Part shown: positions 1 through 7,497 of the stretch, in pieces | Position numbering within the stretch: position 1 is the first letter of the stretch | Layout of the letters: the number at the start of each line of letters is the position of its first letter | Notes under the pieces: generated by a model | What the model was told of the DNA's origin: nothing | The model's input: the letters and a program-made list of their open reading frames with translations, nothing else | The model's database searches: none | DNA from: Bacteroidales bacterium | GTDB taxonomy: Bacteria > Bacteroidota > Bacteroidia > Bacteroidales > F082 | NCBI GenBank assembly: GCA_014860665.1 | Contig: JACZJI010000089.1 | Span: 1-32,120, forward strand | Direction of reading: 5' to 3' | DNA: 32,120 nucleotides | Position numbers and translations under genes: made by a program

Positions 1-173
1 GAAACACTCTTTACTGGAATCCCGATGTGGACCTTAATTCAGAAAACGAAATTCATTTTTCATTTACCACAGCTGATACACCTGGTAAATATGCAATCGT
101 ACTTCAGGGAATAGATGCTGATGGAAAATCTTTTATGAAAAAGGAAATAATAATTGTAAAACCTGGGCACTAA
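1..173 (+). CDS. C-terminal end of a large surface or carboxypeptidase-regulatory-like protein (partial)
   Basis: An open frame enters from the left edge (codons in phase with position 3) and stops at TAA 171-173, giving about 56 residues. The visible part contains TLYWNPDV, then TADTPGKYAIVLQGID, then a short basic tail ending KPGH. A TLYWNP-type strand followed by a beta strand like GKYAIVLQGI resembles the end of Bacteroidota proteins with macroglobulin-like or carboxypeptidase-regulatory-like beta-sandwich domains, often linked to TonB-type outer-membrane systems. That assignment is inferred from a short fragment. The gene is convergent with shikimate kinase, with only four bases between the two stop codons. 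No terminator hairpin is visible between them. Confidence 0.5.
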   Translation, partial: NTLYWNPDVDLNSENEIHFSFTTADTPGKYAIVLQGIDADGKSFMKKEIIIVKPGH

Positions 174-177
174 ATAA

Positions 178-687
178 TTATTTCTGTTCTAGTGACTCAA
201 CAAGTTTTTTAAGATCTACTCCTACTCCATCTACGGTAAGATGCGCTTTTTCGTAATAAGCTAATCGTTCATCAAGTTTCGTCTCAATATATTTAATTAG
301 CTCATCTCCGGTCCTGCCTTCCAGCAAAGGCCTTTTTTTTACAGCATTGATCAAACGATCGGCAATTGCTGCAGGCGTCATTTCCAGGTAAACACTGACA
401 CCGTTTTTATTAATTTCATCAATACTATCATGATAACATGGAGTTCCCCCTCCTGTAGCGACAACAACATTCTTCATTTCAAATGTTTTAAGCAGCCTCT
501 CATATTCCAGATTTCTGAAAAGTTCCTCTCCGTATTTATCAAAGAATCCCTGAATATCAATTTTATAATGCTCCTCGAAGTAATCATCAAGATCGATGAA
601 CTGATAACCCAAGACATCAGCCAGTTTTTTGCCAACGGTGGTTTTACCAGCTCCCATAAATCCAATCAGGTAGATTCTGTCTTTCAT
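178..687 (-). CDS. aroK: Shikimate kinase
   Basis: Phosphorylates shikimate with ATP to shikimate 3-phosphate, the fifth step of the chorismate pathway for aromatic amino acids, in the cytoplasm. The 169-residue length is normal for AroK. The Walker A motif GFMGAGKTT lies at residues 9-17. An IDLDD motif near residue 31-35 supplies the shikimate-binding aspartate, FRNLEYE near 57-63 the binding arginine, and ATGGGTP near 77-83 the glycine-rich Walker B-like segment. KKRPLLEG near 117-124 matches the lid region. The ATG at 685-687 is clear. It is the last gene of the minus-strand row, 51 bp behind the EamA gene's start, and has its own TAnnTTTG box at 707-714. Confidence 0.95.
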   Translation of the reverse strand: MKDRIYLIGFMGAGKTTVGKKLADVLGYQFIDLDDYFEEHYKIDIQGFFDKYGEELFRNLEYERLLKTFEMKNVVVATGGGTPCYHDSIDEINKNGVSVYLEMTPAAIADRLINAVKKRPLLEGRTGDELIKYIETKLDERLAYYEKAHLTVDGVGVDLKKLVESLEQK

Positions 688-706
688 GTTTCTTTTTGTT
701 CTGGTT

Positions 707-714
707 CAAAAATA
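707..714 (-). promoter_or_regulatory. Putative -7 promoter box for aroK
   Basis: On the minus strand this reads TATTTTTG, a full match to the Bacteroidota TAnnTTTG -7 element, 20 bp upstream of the aroK ATG. No TTTG is seen at the expected -33 distance, so the call rests on one element only. Confidence 0.35.
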
Positions 715-738
715 ACCAATAAACTCAAAAGTGAACTT

Positions 739-1653
739 TTATAAATTGATTGAATCGGTTCTGGGTTTTGGTTTTCTGGTCCTGTTCACAAAATAAACAC
801 CAGAAAAAATAAATAATGAAGCAATAATTTCAACTATGTTCAGTCTGTCTTTTCCAAAAGATACAGCAACAAGTGTTGCTATCATCGGTTGCAAATAAAT
901 GTAGGAGCTATTTACGCTGGGACTTATTCTTTTCAGTGAGTAATTATTCAGAAAATAAGCAATTACCGTGGTAAATATCACCACATATCCTATTGAAACC
1001 CAAATATGGGCCGGGATAACTGTAAAATCAGCTGCTGAAATTTGTTTCAGGGAAACGGGGATAACAAAAATTAACCCGAAAGTAAATACCCATTTCATTA
1101 CCGTAAGCGGTTTGTAAGAACTCATTAAAGGCTTTACCAAAACAAGAAATAGAGCATAAGAGGCCGCGTTTATCAACACCATAATATTACCCATGGTTGT
1201 GGAAGAACCAATTGTAATATTACCATTCCGAAGAATTAAATAAACCGCACCCAGGAACCCCAGCATAATTCCAATGGCTTTTGTCCAGGTAATCCTGTCT
1301 TTTATGATGAAATGTGACATCACCAATACGAAAATGGGTGTTCCCACCATAATAATGGAAGCATTGATGGGTGTTGTCAGATTCAAGCCTTCAAAAAATA
1401 ATATTTGATTGATAGCTACACCAAAAATTGCAGCCACAAACATTCTTCTCAAATCAGTCCGGGATACTTTTTCACCTCCAATGATCATATCCACAATCCA
1501 AAAAACAGTTGAAGCACCAACCACACGAAGAACGATAACAGCACGAGGTTCCAACCAATGAGGCATAATACCCTTAGCTATTACAAAATTCAATCCGAAA
1601 ATCAGGTTTGCTCCCAGCAAAGCCAGGTGCGCCTTTACATTCTCCGACTTCAT
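739..1653 (-). CDS. EamA-family (DMT superfamily) transporter
   Basis: A polytopic inner-membrane protein of about 304 residues with roughly ten hydrophobic segments arranged as two EamA repeats of five. Examples are LALLGANLIFGLNFVIAKGI at the N-terminus, and VIFTTVIAYFLNNYSLKRISPSVNSS in the second half, which is typical of the family. These drug/metabolite transporters mostly export amino acids, nucleotides or other small metabolites; the substrate cannot be read from the sequence. The open frame begins at a TTG (1660-1662), but an ATG three codons further in (1651-1653, MKSENVKAH) is the better start. It lies between DUF3127 and aroK in the same orientation. Confidence 0.85.
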   Translation of the reverse strand: MKSENVKAHLALLGANLIFGLNFVIAKGIMPHWLEPRAVIVLRVVGASTVFWIVDMIIGGEKVSRTDLRRMFVAAIFGVAINQILFFEGLNLTTPINASIIMVGTPIFVLVMSHFIIKDRITWTKAIGIMLGFLGAVYLILRNGNITIGSSTTMGNIMVLINAASYALFLVLVKPLMSSYKPLTVMKWVFTFGLIFVIPVSLKQISAADFTVIPAHIWVSIGYVVIFTTVIAYFLNNYSLKRISPSVNSSYIYLQPMIATLVAVSFGKDRLNIVEIIASLFIFSGVYFVNRTRKPKPRTDSINL

Positions 1654-1685
1654 AGACTTCAATAAATTGGATTATATGACAATGT

Positions 1686-1718
1686 ATACTTAGCGATATC
1701 ACATCTCAAACTAAGTAT
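1686..1718. repeat. 8-bp inverted repeat in the leader of the EamA gene
   Basis: ATACTTAG at 1686-1693 is the exact reverse complement of CTAAGTAT at 1711-1718, with a 17-base spacer. It lies between the DUF3127 stop and the EamA start. No T-run follows on the minus strand, so it is a poor terminator. It could be an operator or a leader hairpin. Confidence 0.35.
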
Positions 1719-1740
1719 GTATTAAATTGGGTTACGACGA

Positions 1741-2097
1741 TCAAAAAGGGAGATCCCCTTCTTCATCCATTGGGTCGGAAATATTTGCCGACAAGTCCTC
1801 CGGTGAAAGTGGAGGAATATTTCCTTCTTCTTTCTGAAGTCGCCAGGCACGTATATCCGTATACCACCGCTCATTAAATTCTCTTGACTCGATATTCACA
1901 GAAACGCTTACCTGGTCTCCGACACTAATACCCTCCAGACTTTTCACTTTATCGCCCCAAAGACCGATGCATACTTTTTTAGGATACTGCTCATCTGTCT
2001 CTATAATAAATTCCTGCTTTTCCCATTTTCCATTGCGTCCTTCACCACTAACCAAAGGCAGTTTTTTTACTAATCGTCCTTTCAGGTCTAAACTCAT
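1741..2097 (-). CDS. DUF3127 domain-containing protein
   Basis: A 118-residue protein that matches the DUF3127 family, common in Bacteroidota. The recognisable core runs from MSLDLKGRLVKKLPLVSGEGRNG through WEKQEFIIETDEQYPKKVC and ends with the NERWYTDIRAWRLQK segment near 75-90. The family is thought to adopt an OB-like beta barrel, so nucleic-acid binding is possible; its function is unknown to me. The C-terminal 28 residues are acidic and proline-rich and end MDEEGDLPF. This resembles the acidic C-terminal tip by which single-stranded-DNA-binding proteins bind partners, which is an inference only. The ATG at 2095-2097 is unambiguous. It sits 90 bp after kdsA. Confidence 0.85.
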   Translation of the reverse strand: MSLDLKGRLVKKLPLVSGEGRNGKWEKQEFIIETDEQYPKKVCIGLWGDKVKSLEGISVGDQVSVSVNIESREFNERWYTDIRAWRLQKEEGNIPPLSPEDLSANISDPMDEEGDLPF

Positions 2098-2187
2098 GTT
2101 GTAAATTTTATCAGATTAAATTATTTAAAAAGTATTGAACTAAAACAATGCATTTGCTATCAGACTTTCAGCAAAATAATTATTAAG

Positions 2188-3015
2188 CTAAAACCTATTA
2201 ATCGTTTGCCGTAATGCTACCAGGTGAGTGAGCAAATTCTCAAGTAGATCCAGCCTTAACATATTGGCACCATCTGATTTAGCTACAGCCGGATTTGGGT
2301 GTGTTTCCAAAAAAATACCATCTACTCCGACAGCAACTCCTGCACGGCCAATGGTTTCAATCAGATCAGGTTTTCCACCTGTAACACCCTCACTTTGATT
2401 GGGTTGTTGAAGTGAATGGGTAATATCCAAAACCACAGGCACACCGGCTTTCTGCATGGCAGGAATATTACGATAATCTACAACCAAATCTCCATATCCA
2501 AACATGCTGCCTCTTTCAGTTAACCACACGTTCTCATTTCCGGTAGAACGAACTTTTTCAGCAGCAAATTTCATAGAATCACCTGATACAAATTGTCCTT
2601 TCTTGATATTCACTACCTTTCCTGTTTTTCCTGCTGCGATCAGCAATTCAGTCTGGCGGCAGAGAAATGCAGGAATCTGAAGCACATCCACATATACAGA
2701 AGCCATTTCAGCTTCTTCCGGAGAGTGGATATCTGTTACTACCGGAATCTCAAGTTCTCTTGAAATATCCCTGAGGATATTCAAGGCTTTTTCATCTCCA
2801 ATTCCAGAAAATGAATCCATCTTCGAACGATTGGCTTTCCGGTATGAAGCTTTGAAAATAAAAGGAATTTCAAGCTTGTCAGTAATTCTTTGAATTTCTT
2901 TTGCAATAGGATAAGCCATATTTTCGTCTTCAATAACACAAGGCCCGGCCATTAAAAAGAAATTATCTTTATCTGTATATTTTATATTCGGCAGATTTTC
3001 AACACTTTTATACAT
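2188..3015 (-). CDS. kdsA: 3-deoxy-8-phosphooctulonate (KDO-8-phosphate) synthase, metal-dependent type
   Basis: Condenses phosphoenolpyruvate with arabinose 5-phosphate to KDO 8-phosphate for the inner core of lipopolysaccharide. The 275-residue TIM barrel shows FKASYRKANRS at 54-64, IPAFLCRQT at 114-122, VNIKKGQF at 135-142 and LTERGSMFGY at 165-174. The AGPC motif puts a cysteine at position 26; with H200, E237 and D248 this is the metal-binding set of the metal-dependent class (Aquifex type), whereas the E. coli enzyme has asparagine instead. It supports an organism that makes lipid A with a KDO core, in line with the heptose genes further on. A TAACTTTG box lies at 3031-3038. Confidence 0.95.
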   Translation of the reverse strand: MYKSVENLPNIKYTDKDNFFLMAGPCVIEDENMAYPIAKEIQRITDKLEIPFIFKASYRKANRSKMDSFSGIGDEKALNILRDISRELEIPVVTDIHSPEEAEMASVYVDVLQIPAFLCRQTELLIAAGKTGKVVNIKKGQFVSGDSMKFAAEKVRSTGNENVWLTERGSMFGYGDLVVDYRNIPAMQKAGVPVVLDITHSLQQPNQSEGVTGGKPDLIETIGRAGVAVGVDGIFLETHPNPAVAKSDGANMLRLDLLENLLTHLVALRQTINRF

Positions 3016-3030
3016 AGAATAGAATTTTTA

Positions 3031-3038
3031 CAAAGTTA
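3031..3038 (-). promoter_or_regulatory. Putative -7 promoter box for kdsA
   Basis: Reads TAACTTTG on the minus strand, 16 bp upstream of the kdsA ATG in the 42-bp gap behind truA. It matches TAnnTTTG fully, but there is no -33 TTTG at the usual spacing. Confidence 0.35.
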
Positions 3039-3057
3039 AAAATGTTCTGTTTGCGTT

Positions 3058-3825
3058 TTACTGTTTTGCCATAGCATCCTCTAATGAAAATGGGTACTCC
3101 ACTTTTTCAAGAAAAAGCCCCTTTGCAGGAACGGAATAGCCCGCCCTTGAGCGATCCTTTGCATTGATTATATCTTCAACTTCCCTGGGCTTCATTTTTC
3201 CTTTACCTACTTCCATTAATGTTCCGACAACGGCGCGCACCATATTCCTTAAAAATCTGTCAGCTGAAATGGTAAAAATCAATTTATCACCCTGCACTTC
3301 CCAGTAAGCTTCTTTAATGACGCAATCATTGGTTTTAGTTTGTGTATGAAGTTTTGAAAAGCTCGTAAAATCAGTATATTTCTGTAAATATCCAGCAGCT
3401 TCCTGCATGGCTTCCAAATCCAAAGGACCTGTATACTCCAGACAAAAATCTCTTTCAAAAGGATTCTTTCTTCTTGATATATAATACTTGTAAGTCCTTT
3501 GTGTGGCGCTAAACCTGGCATGGTAATCCTTTGGCACCTGACACAAACCAAGAATCACAATATCCTTTGAAAGAAAACTGTTCAGTTTAGCTACAAAGTC
3601 TTCTTCCAGAAAATGCAAAGGGACGGTTAAATCAAAATGGGCGTAAAATTCGCGCGCGTGGACTCCAGTATCCGTTCTGCCACATCCTACAAGATTAACT
3701 TCATCGCCCGTCATCACACCAATTTTATGGTTCAGCTCCTCCTGCACAGTAGAAGCATTCTCCTGTATTTGCCAGCCATGATAAGCTGTCCCCTTATATG
3801 CTAACTTGAGAAAATACCGAACCAT
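3058..3825 (-). CDS. truA: tRNA pseudouridine synthase A (positions 38-40)
   Basis: Converts uridines 38, 39 and 40 in the anticodon arm of many tRNAs to pseudouridine. The 255-residue protein has the family signature GCGRTDTGVHA at 47-57, with catalytic aspartate D52. Further landmarks are YHGWQIQ at 15-21, FSATQRTYKYYI in the middle and DRFLRNMVRAVVGTLMEVGKGK towards the C-terminus. The length is normal for a bacterial TruA. The ATG at 3823-3825 follows the Obg gene by 27 bp, so the two are probably co-transcribed. Confidence 0.95.
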   Translation of the reverse strand: MVRYFLKLAYKGTAYHGWQIQENASTVQEELNHKIGVMTGDEVNLVGCGRTDTGVHAREFYAHFDLTVPLHFLEEDFVAKLNSFLSKDIVILGLCQVPKDYHARFSATQRTYKYYISRRKNPFERDFCLEYTGPLDLEAMQEAAGYLQKYTDFTSFSKLHTQTKTNDCVIKEAYWEVQGDKLIFTISADRFLRNMVRAVVGTLMEVGKGKMKPREVEDIINAKDRSRAGYSVPAKGLFLEKVEYPFSLEDAMAKQ

Positions 3826-3852
3826 CTTTATTTCAATTTGAGAACAAGATTA

Positions 3853-4842
3853 TCAGGAATTCAGGGCTTTCCAAAGCATATCCTTCATCTCAGTCAACCC
3901 CTGCTGCGCGACAGAAGAAATGAACACCGAAGGCACATCAGGCAGTTCTCTTTTTATCTCTACCATCAATTCTGCATCCAGCAAATCTGATTTCGAGATG
4001 GCCAACACCCTCTGTTTATCAAGCAATTCAGGATTGTATTGCTTAAGCTCGTTAAGCAATATATTATATTCCTTTTTAATATCACCGGAATCAGAAGGGA
4101 CTAAAAACAGCAAGACGGAATTTCTTTCAATATGACGCAAGAACCTCAATCCAAGCCCTTTTCCTTCATGGGCACCTTCAATAATTCCAGGAATATCCGC
4201 CATGACAAAAGACTGTTGATCACGGTATGAAACAATACCAAGGTTAGGTTTTAAAGTAGTGAAAGGATAATCAGCTATTTCAGGTTTGGCTGCAGAAAGT
4301 ACTGAAAGCAACGTCGATTTTCCGGCATTGGGAAATCCTACGAGCCCTACATCGGCGAGAAGTTTTAGCTCAATGATTATTTCTGTCTCAACACCCTCTT
4401 CTCCAGGCTGTGCATATTTAGGAGCCTGGTTGGTAGCTGACTTAAAATGGTCATTTCCCTGACCTCCTCTGCCACCCTTTAACAAAACCAATTCCTGCTT
4501 ATCATCTACAATCTCACCCAACACCTCCATGGTCTCCGCATTTCGCATCAAGGTTCCAATGGGAACATCAACTACAATATCCTTTCCGCTGGCACCGGTA
4601 CTTCTCTGACCACTGCCTGATTCTCCATTTTCTGCATGCAGATGCTTTGTATAACGCAAATGCAGCAAAGTCCACATCTGAGCATTTCCCCTGAAAATAA
4701 TGTTGCCGCCGTCACCGCCGTCACCGCCGTCCGGGCCACCCTTAGGAAGATATTTTTCGCGCCGGAAATGCACAGAACCAGCTCCTCCGTTTCCTGAACG
4801 GCAATAAATCTTTACATAATCAACGAAATTCGATGAGGCCAT
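3853..4842 (-). CDS. obg: Obg/CgtA GTPase
   Basis: A ribosome-associated GTPase involved in 50S assembly and stress responses. The N-terminal Obg fold (about 1-160) contains the glycine-rich loop [12 protein letters not shown]. The G domain follows with G1 GFPNAGKST near residues 169-177, the switch region [12 protein letters not shown]3 DIPG and a G4-like SKSD. The protein has 329 residues and stops after the G domain. It therefore lacks the C-terminal OCT domain found in many Firmicutes and Actinobacteria versions, as is usual in Bacteroidota. The glycine-rich loop is encoded by a near-perfect 9-base repeat around 4702-4730, which is coding constraint rather than a separate repeat element. 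Confidence 0.96.
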   Translation of the reverse strand: MASSNFVDYVKIYCRSGNGGAGSVHFRREKYLPKGGPDGGDGGDGGNIIFRGNAQMWTLLHLRYTKHLHAENGESGSGQRSTGASGKDIVVDVPIGTLMRNAETMEVLGEIVDDKQELVLLKGGRGGQGNDHFKSATNQAPKYAQPGEEGVETEIIIELKLLADVGLVGFPNAGKSTLLSVLSAAKPEIADYPFTTLKPNLGIVSYRDQQSFVMADIPGIIEGAHEGKGLGLRFLRHIERNSVLLFLVPSDSGDIKKEYNILLNELKQYNPELLDKQRVLAISKSDLLDAELMVEIKRELPDVPSVFISSVAQQGLTEMKDMLWKALNS

Positions 4843-4862
4843 AATAAACTAAATTGGAAGTG

Positions 4863-4870
4863 CAAAAATA
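4863..4870 (-). promoter_or_regulatory. Putative -7 promoter box for obg
   Basis: Reads TATTTTTG on the minus strand in the 39-bp gap between the methyltransferase stop and the obg start, 21 bp upstream of the ATG. Full TAnnTTTG match without a visible -33 element. Confidence 0.35.
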
Positions 4871-4881
4871 GTGTAAAAGCT

Positions 4882-5520
4882 TTAATCCTTAATTTTATGA
4901 ATCAACAAAAGCCCATCTCTAACCGATAACAAAACCTGCTCAACTCTGTCGTCATCCCGAATGTGGTCGTTAAAATTCCTGATACCCAGCGTTTCCTTAT
5001 CAGGGTTTTTGTCCTCGACTGCTTTTCCTCCCCACAATACATTGTCAGCCAGAAAGAAACCACCTTTTTGTAGTTTTGGAAACGCAAGTTCATAATAATC
5101 TTTGTATTGAGATTTATCTGCATCAATAAATATCAAGTCGAAAGTCTCCTCTAATGAAGGGATAATTTCGCGGGCATCACCTTCAATAAATCTTATTTTC
5201 CCGTTACTCTTTGATTTGTCAAAATATCGCTTTGCAAATCCTGCTATTTCCTCGTTTTTATCAACTGTGATAATGTATCCATCTTCGGGTAAAGCCTGTA
5301 GCATAGAAAGTGCAGAATATCCCGTAAATGTACCTATCTCCAGAATTCTTTTGGGCTTAAGCATAGCCACTATCATTTCAAGAAATTTACCCTGAACCTT
5401 ACCGGAAAGCATATTAGGGTAGTAGGTTTTCTGATGTGTTTCACGGTTCAGTTCATGTAATATGGTAGTTTCGTCTGATGTATGGTTCTCTATATATTCA
5501 TCAATTTCTCTGTTTAACAT
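4882..5520 (-). CDS. Class I SAM-dependent O-methyltransferase (caffeoyl-CoA/catechol OMT-like)
   Basis: A 212-residue methyltransferase of the O-methyltransferase family 3 type. Motif I ILEIGTFTGYSALSM begins near residue 80, with the acidic residue that binds the SAM ribose in ITVDKNEE. The metal- and substrate-binding region is FDLIFIDADKSQYKDYYE near 126-143, followed by GGFFLADNVLWGG near 152-164. The IDADK and ADN motifs are those that bind the divalent metal in cation-dependent catechol O-methyltransferases. The natural acceptor is unknown; bacterial relatives methylate small catechols or tRNA hydroxyuridine (TrmR), so a tRNA role is a real alternative. The ATG at 5518-5520 is clear. 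Confidence 0.88.
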   Translation of the reverse strand: MLNREIDEYIENHTSDETTILHELNRETHQKTYYPNMLSGKVQGKFLEMIVAMLKPKRILEIGTFTGYSALSMLQALPEDGYIITVDKNEEIAGFAKRYFDKSKSNGKIRFIEGDAREIIPSLEETFDLIFIDADKSQYKDYYELAFPKLQKGGFFLADNVLWGGKAVEDKNPDKETLGIRNFNDHIRDDDRVEQVLLSVRDGLLLIHKIKD

Positions 5521-5586
5521 GATATCTGATTTTAAATAAAAGTTTTATTAACTGAAAGTATGACACCTTCATTTATGCACTGAAGC

Positions 5587-6843
5587 CTATTTATTATTAT
5601 AAATTAGTGTGCTTTGAGACGATGGCTCAAAAACGACTGACGCAACTTCTAAAATATCCTCCGCTGTGATGGCATCTATCAATCTGAATATTGTTTCAGA
5701 ATCGTTTACACTTTCTTTATAAAGAAAAGCCTTAGCTACTTCCAGCATCTCATTCAAAGGTAACTCATCATTCAAGGCAATCTGTCCTTTAAACTGCTGC
5801 TTAGCTCTTGTCAGTTGTAAGGTTCCCAGTTTTTGCTTTCTGAGTTTGTCAAGTTCTAGTTTCACCAGTACCAGGCTCTTGTCGACATGTTTTGCATCTG
5901 TTCCAAGATAGACCCCGAAAAAACCAGTATCTGAATATGTTTGCACCGTAGATTCAATCGTATAAGCAAAGCCATATTTTTCCCTGATCCCCAGGTTAAG
6001 CCTTGAATTCATAGCCGGGCCGCCCAACAAGTTATTCAGCAATAAAAGCGACATTTTCTGCGGGTGATTGATAGAAAAAGCAATATTTCCAGTAAGGCAA
6101 TGCGACAAATAGGACTGTTTTTGAATAACTTTTCTGGAAGGCGTATAGTTCTCAAAAGCGGGCCTTATGACCTCTTTTTTATTCTCCGGAATATCCTCAA
6201 AATATTTTCGAACAAGCCTTACAAGCTTCTCAAAATCAATTTGTCCTACAGATGAAATTACCATCTTCCGGGTGTCGTAATTTCTCTTTATGAAACGAAA
6301 AATATCTTTTTTGGTAAAGGCTTCCACATGTGATTGATCTCCCAGAATATTTCTTCCTAACGGGTGTCCGTCAAAGAGTAAATCCTCAAAATCGTCTAAA
6401 ATAAGCTCGGCAGGATTATCCTGATAGGAATTGATTTCATCCAGCACCACATCTTTTTCCTTTTCAATTTCCTTTTCAGGAAAAGTGGAATGAAAAGCCA
6501 CATCTGCAAATATTTCAAGAGAACGATCGTAATATGGGCTTAAAAACGAAGCATAAATACAAGTTTCTTCCTTGCTTGTGTATGCATTCAGTTCTCCGCC
6601 AACATTCTCAATCCTGCTTATAATATGATACGCCTTCCTTTTTTGAGTCCCTTTAAAAATCATGTGCTCAATAAAATGAGCCATGCCGTTCTCTTGTTCC
6701 TGCTCATCACGCGAACCCGTATCAACCATAAGTCCGCAGTGCGAAATCTGCCCGGCAATTTGCCGATGCACAATTCTTATACCGTTTTTTAACTGATAAT
6801 ACTGGTATGCCAACTTTTTTCTTTTCAATGAATTGAGGTGCAA
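5587..6843 (-). CDS. M16-family zinc metallopeptidase (processing-peptidase-like)
   Basis: A single-chain peptidase of the pitrilysin/MPP-beta family. The inverted zinc motif HFIEH lies at residues 56-60 (H56, E59, H60), and a distal acidic region EIEKEKDVVLDEIN near 125-138 supplies the third ligand. The C-terminal half carries the second M16 domain (GGPAMNSRLNLGIREKYGFAYTIES). At about 418 residues it is the short form typical of Bacteroidota. The frame has no in-frame ATG near its start: it opens at TTG 6841-6843, with further TTGs at 6826-6828 and 6811-6813. The last gives MAYQYYQLKNG, close to where relatives begin. A promoter-like box covers the first TTG, so the true start is probably one of the two inner ones. 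Confidence 0.9.
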   Translation of the reverse strand: MHLNSLKRKKLAYQYYQLKNGIRIVHRQIAGQISHCGLMVDTGSRDEQEQENGMAHFIEHMIFKGTQKRKAYHIISRIENVGGELNAYTSKEETCIYASFLSPYYDRSLEIFADVAFHSTFPEKEIEKEKDVVLDEINSYQDNPAELILDDFEDLLFDGHPLGRNILGDQSHVEAFTKKDIFRFIKRNYDTRKMVISSVGQIDFEKLVRLVRKYFEDIPENKKEVIRPAFENYTPSRKVIQKQSYLSHCLTGNIAFSINHPQKMSLLLLNNLLGGPAMNSRLNLGIREKYGFAYTIESTVQTYSDTGFFGVYLGTDAKHVDKSLVLVKLELDKLRKQKLGTLQLTRAKQQFKGQIALNDELPLNEMLEVAKAFLYKESVNDSETIFRLIDAITAEDILEVASVVFEPSSQSTLIYNNK

Positions 6844-6848
6844 AGATA
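6841..6848 (-). promoter_or_regulatory. Putative -7 promoter box for the M16 peptidase gene
   Basis: TATCTTTG on the minus strand, a full TAnnTTTG match, overlapping the outermost possible TTG start of the M16 gene. If used, transcription would begin near 6836 and the first TTG could not serve as the start codon. Confidence 0.4.
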
Positions 6849-6949
6849 AAAGAAAGCCCGGGTTTAAAAGCGATGCCTGAAAACATTTACGAAAACCATT
6901 GCGGAAATATTATTTAGAATAATTTTAAATGTTAAATAATACAAAAATA

Positions 6950-6992
6950 GTATGCATGCGAACTAATTTTAATATATATTTGTATGCATGCG
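6950..6992 (+). promoter_or_regulatory. marR promoter with two operator-like repeats
   Basis: The 11-mer GTATGCATGCG occurs at 6950-6960 and again at 6982-6992, exactly 32 bp apart, about three helical turns. Each copy holds the self-complementary cores ATGCAT and GCATGC. Between them lies TATATTTG (6975-6982), a full match to the -7 element, whose last base is the first base of the second copy. The first copy covers the expected -33 region. This is the layout expected for repression of marR and the operon behind it. Confidence 0.65.
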
Positions 6993-7011
6993 TAATAAAA
7001 TTGATGAATAA

Positions 7012-7470
7012 ATGAAGCTGAACGAAACCATAGAATTTTATATAAGAACCACATCTTTAGCGCTTTCCAGAATGTATAACGTCATAGCAAATCAGTATGG
7101 GATTACACAAACTGTAGGTTATATATTAACTTATGTAGAAAAAGAAGGAACCCCCTCTACCAAACTGGCTCAACAGCTTGGAATGAAAAATTCGAGTCTG
7201 ACCCGGCTGCTGAAAAAGATGGAAGACGACGGATGTATCACTCGGGTAATCGATCAGAACGATAAAAGGATTATTCGCATTTTCCTGACTCCTCAAGGCG
7301 TGGAAAGAAGAAAAATTGCAAAAAAAACTGTTCTGGAGTTCAATGAAAAGTTGATGCAAAAAGTTAGCAAAAGAGACCTTGACACCTTTTTCAAAGTTTT
7401 CGACATCATCAAAGAACAAGTGGCAGATGAGATTACCGATGCCACCAAAAGAGTATCTGTGAATCATTAA
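7012..7470 (+). CDS. MarR-family transcriptional regulator, probable repressor of the beta-oxidation operon
   Basis: A 152-residue winged-helix protein. N-terminal helices (about 1-40) are followed by the DNA-binding domain with TKLAQQLGMKNSSLTRLLKKMEDDG as helices 3-4 and ITRVIDQNDKRIIRIFLTPQG as the wing (about 50-100). A long C-terminal helix serves for dimerisation. MarR proteins bind palindromic operators as dimers and are usually released by a small ligand; here acyl-CoA or fatty acid would fit. The gene is divergent from the M16 peptidase and lies 27 bp upstream of the hydratase/dehydrogenase gene in the same direction. Two identical operator-like sites flank its -7 box. The regulatory role is inferred from this context. 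Confidence 0.88.
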   Translation: MKLNETIEFYIRTTSLALSRMYNVIANQYGITQTVGYILTYVEKEGTPSTKLAQQLGMKNSSLTRLLKKMEDDGCITRVIDQNDKRIIRIFLTPQGVERRKIAKKTVLEFNEKLMQKVSKRDLDTFFKVFDIIKEQVADEITDATKRVSVNH

Positions 7471-7497
7471 AATTTCATTAACCTAATCTGATATATT

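Noticed and set aside
1660..1662. TTG as the start of the EamA gene; likewise TTG 28890-28892 for the glycosyltransferase
   Set aside because: In both cases an ATG follows within three codons and gives a more usual N-terminus.
4702..4734. 9-base tandem repeat (GCCGTCACC type) inside obg
   Set aside because: It encodes the glycine-rich GGDGGDGG loop found in all Obg proteins, so it is coding constraint and not a separate element.
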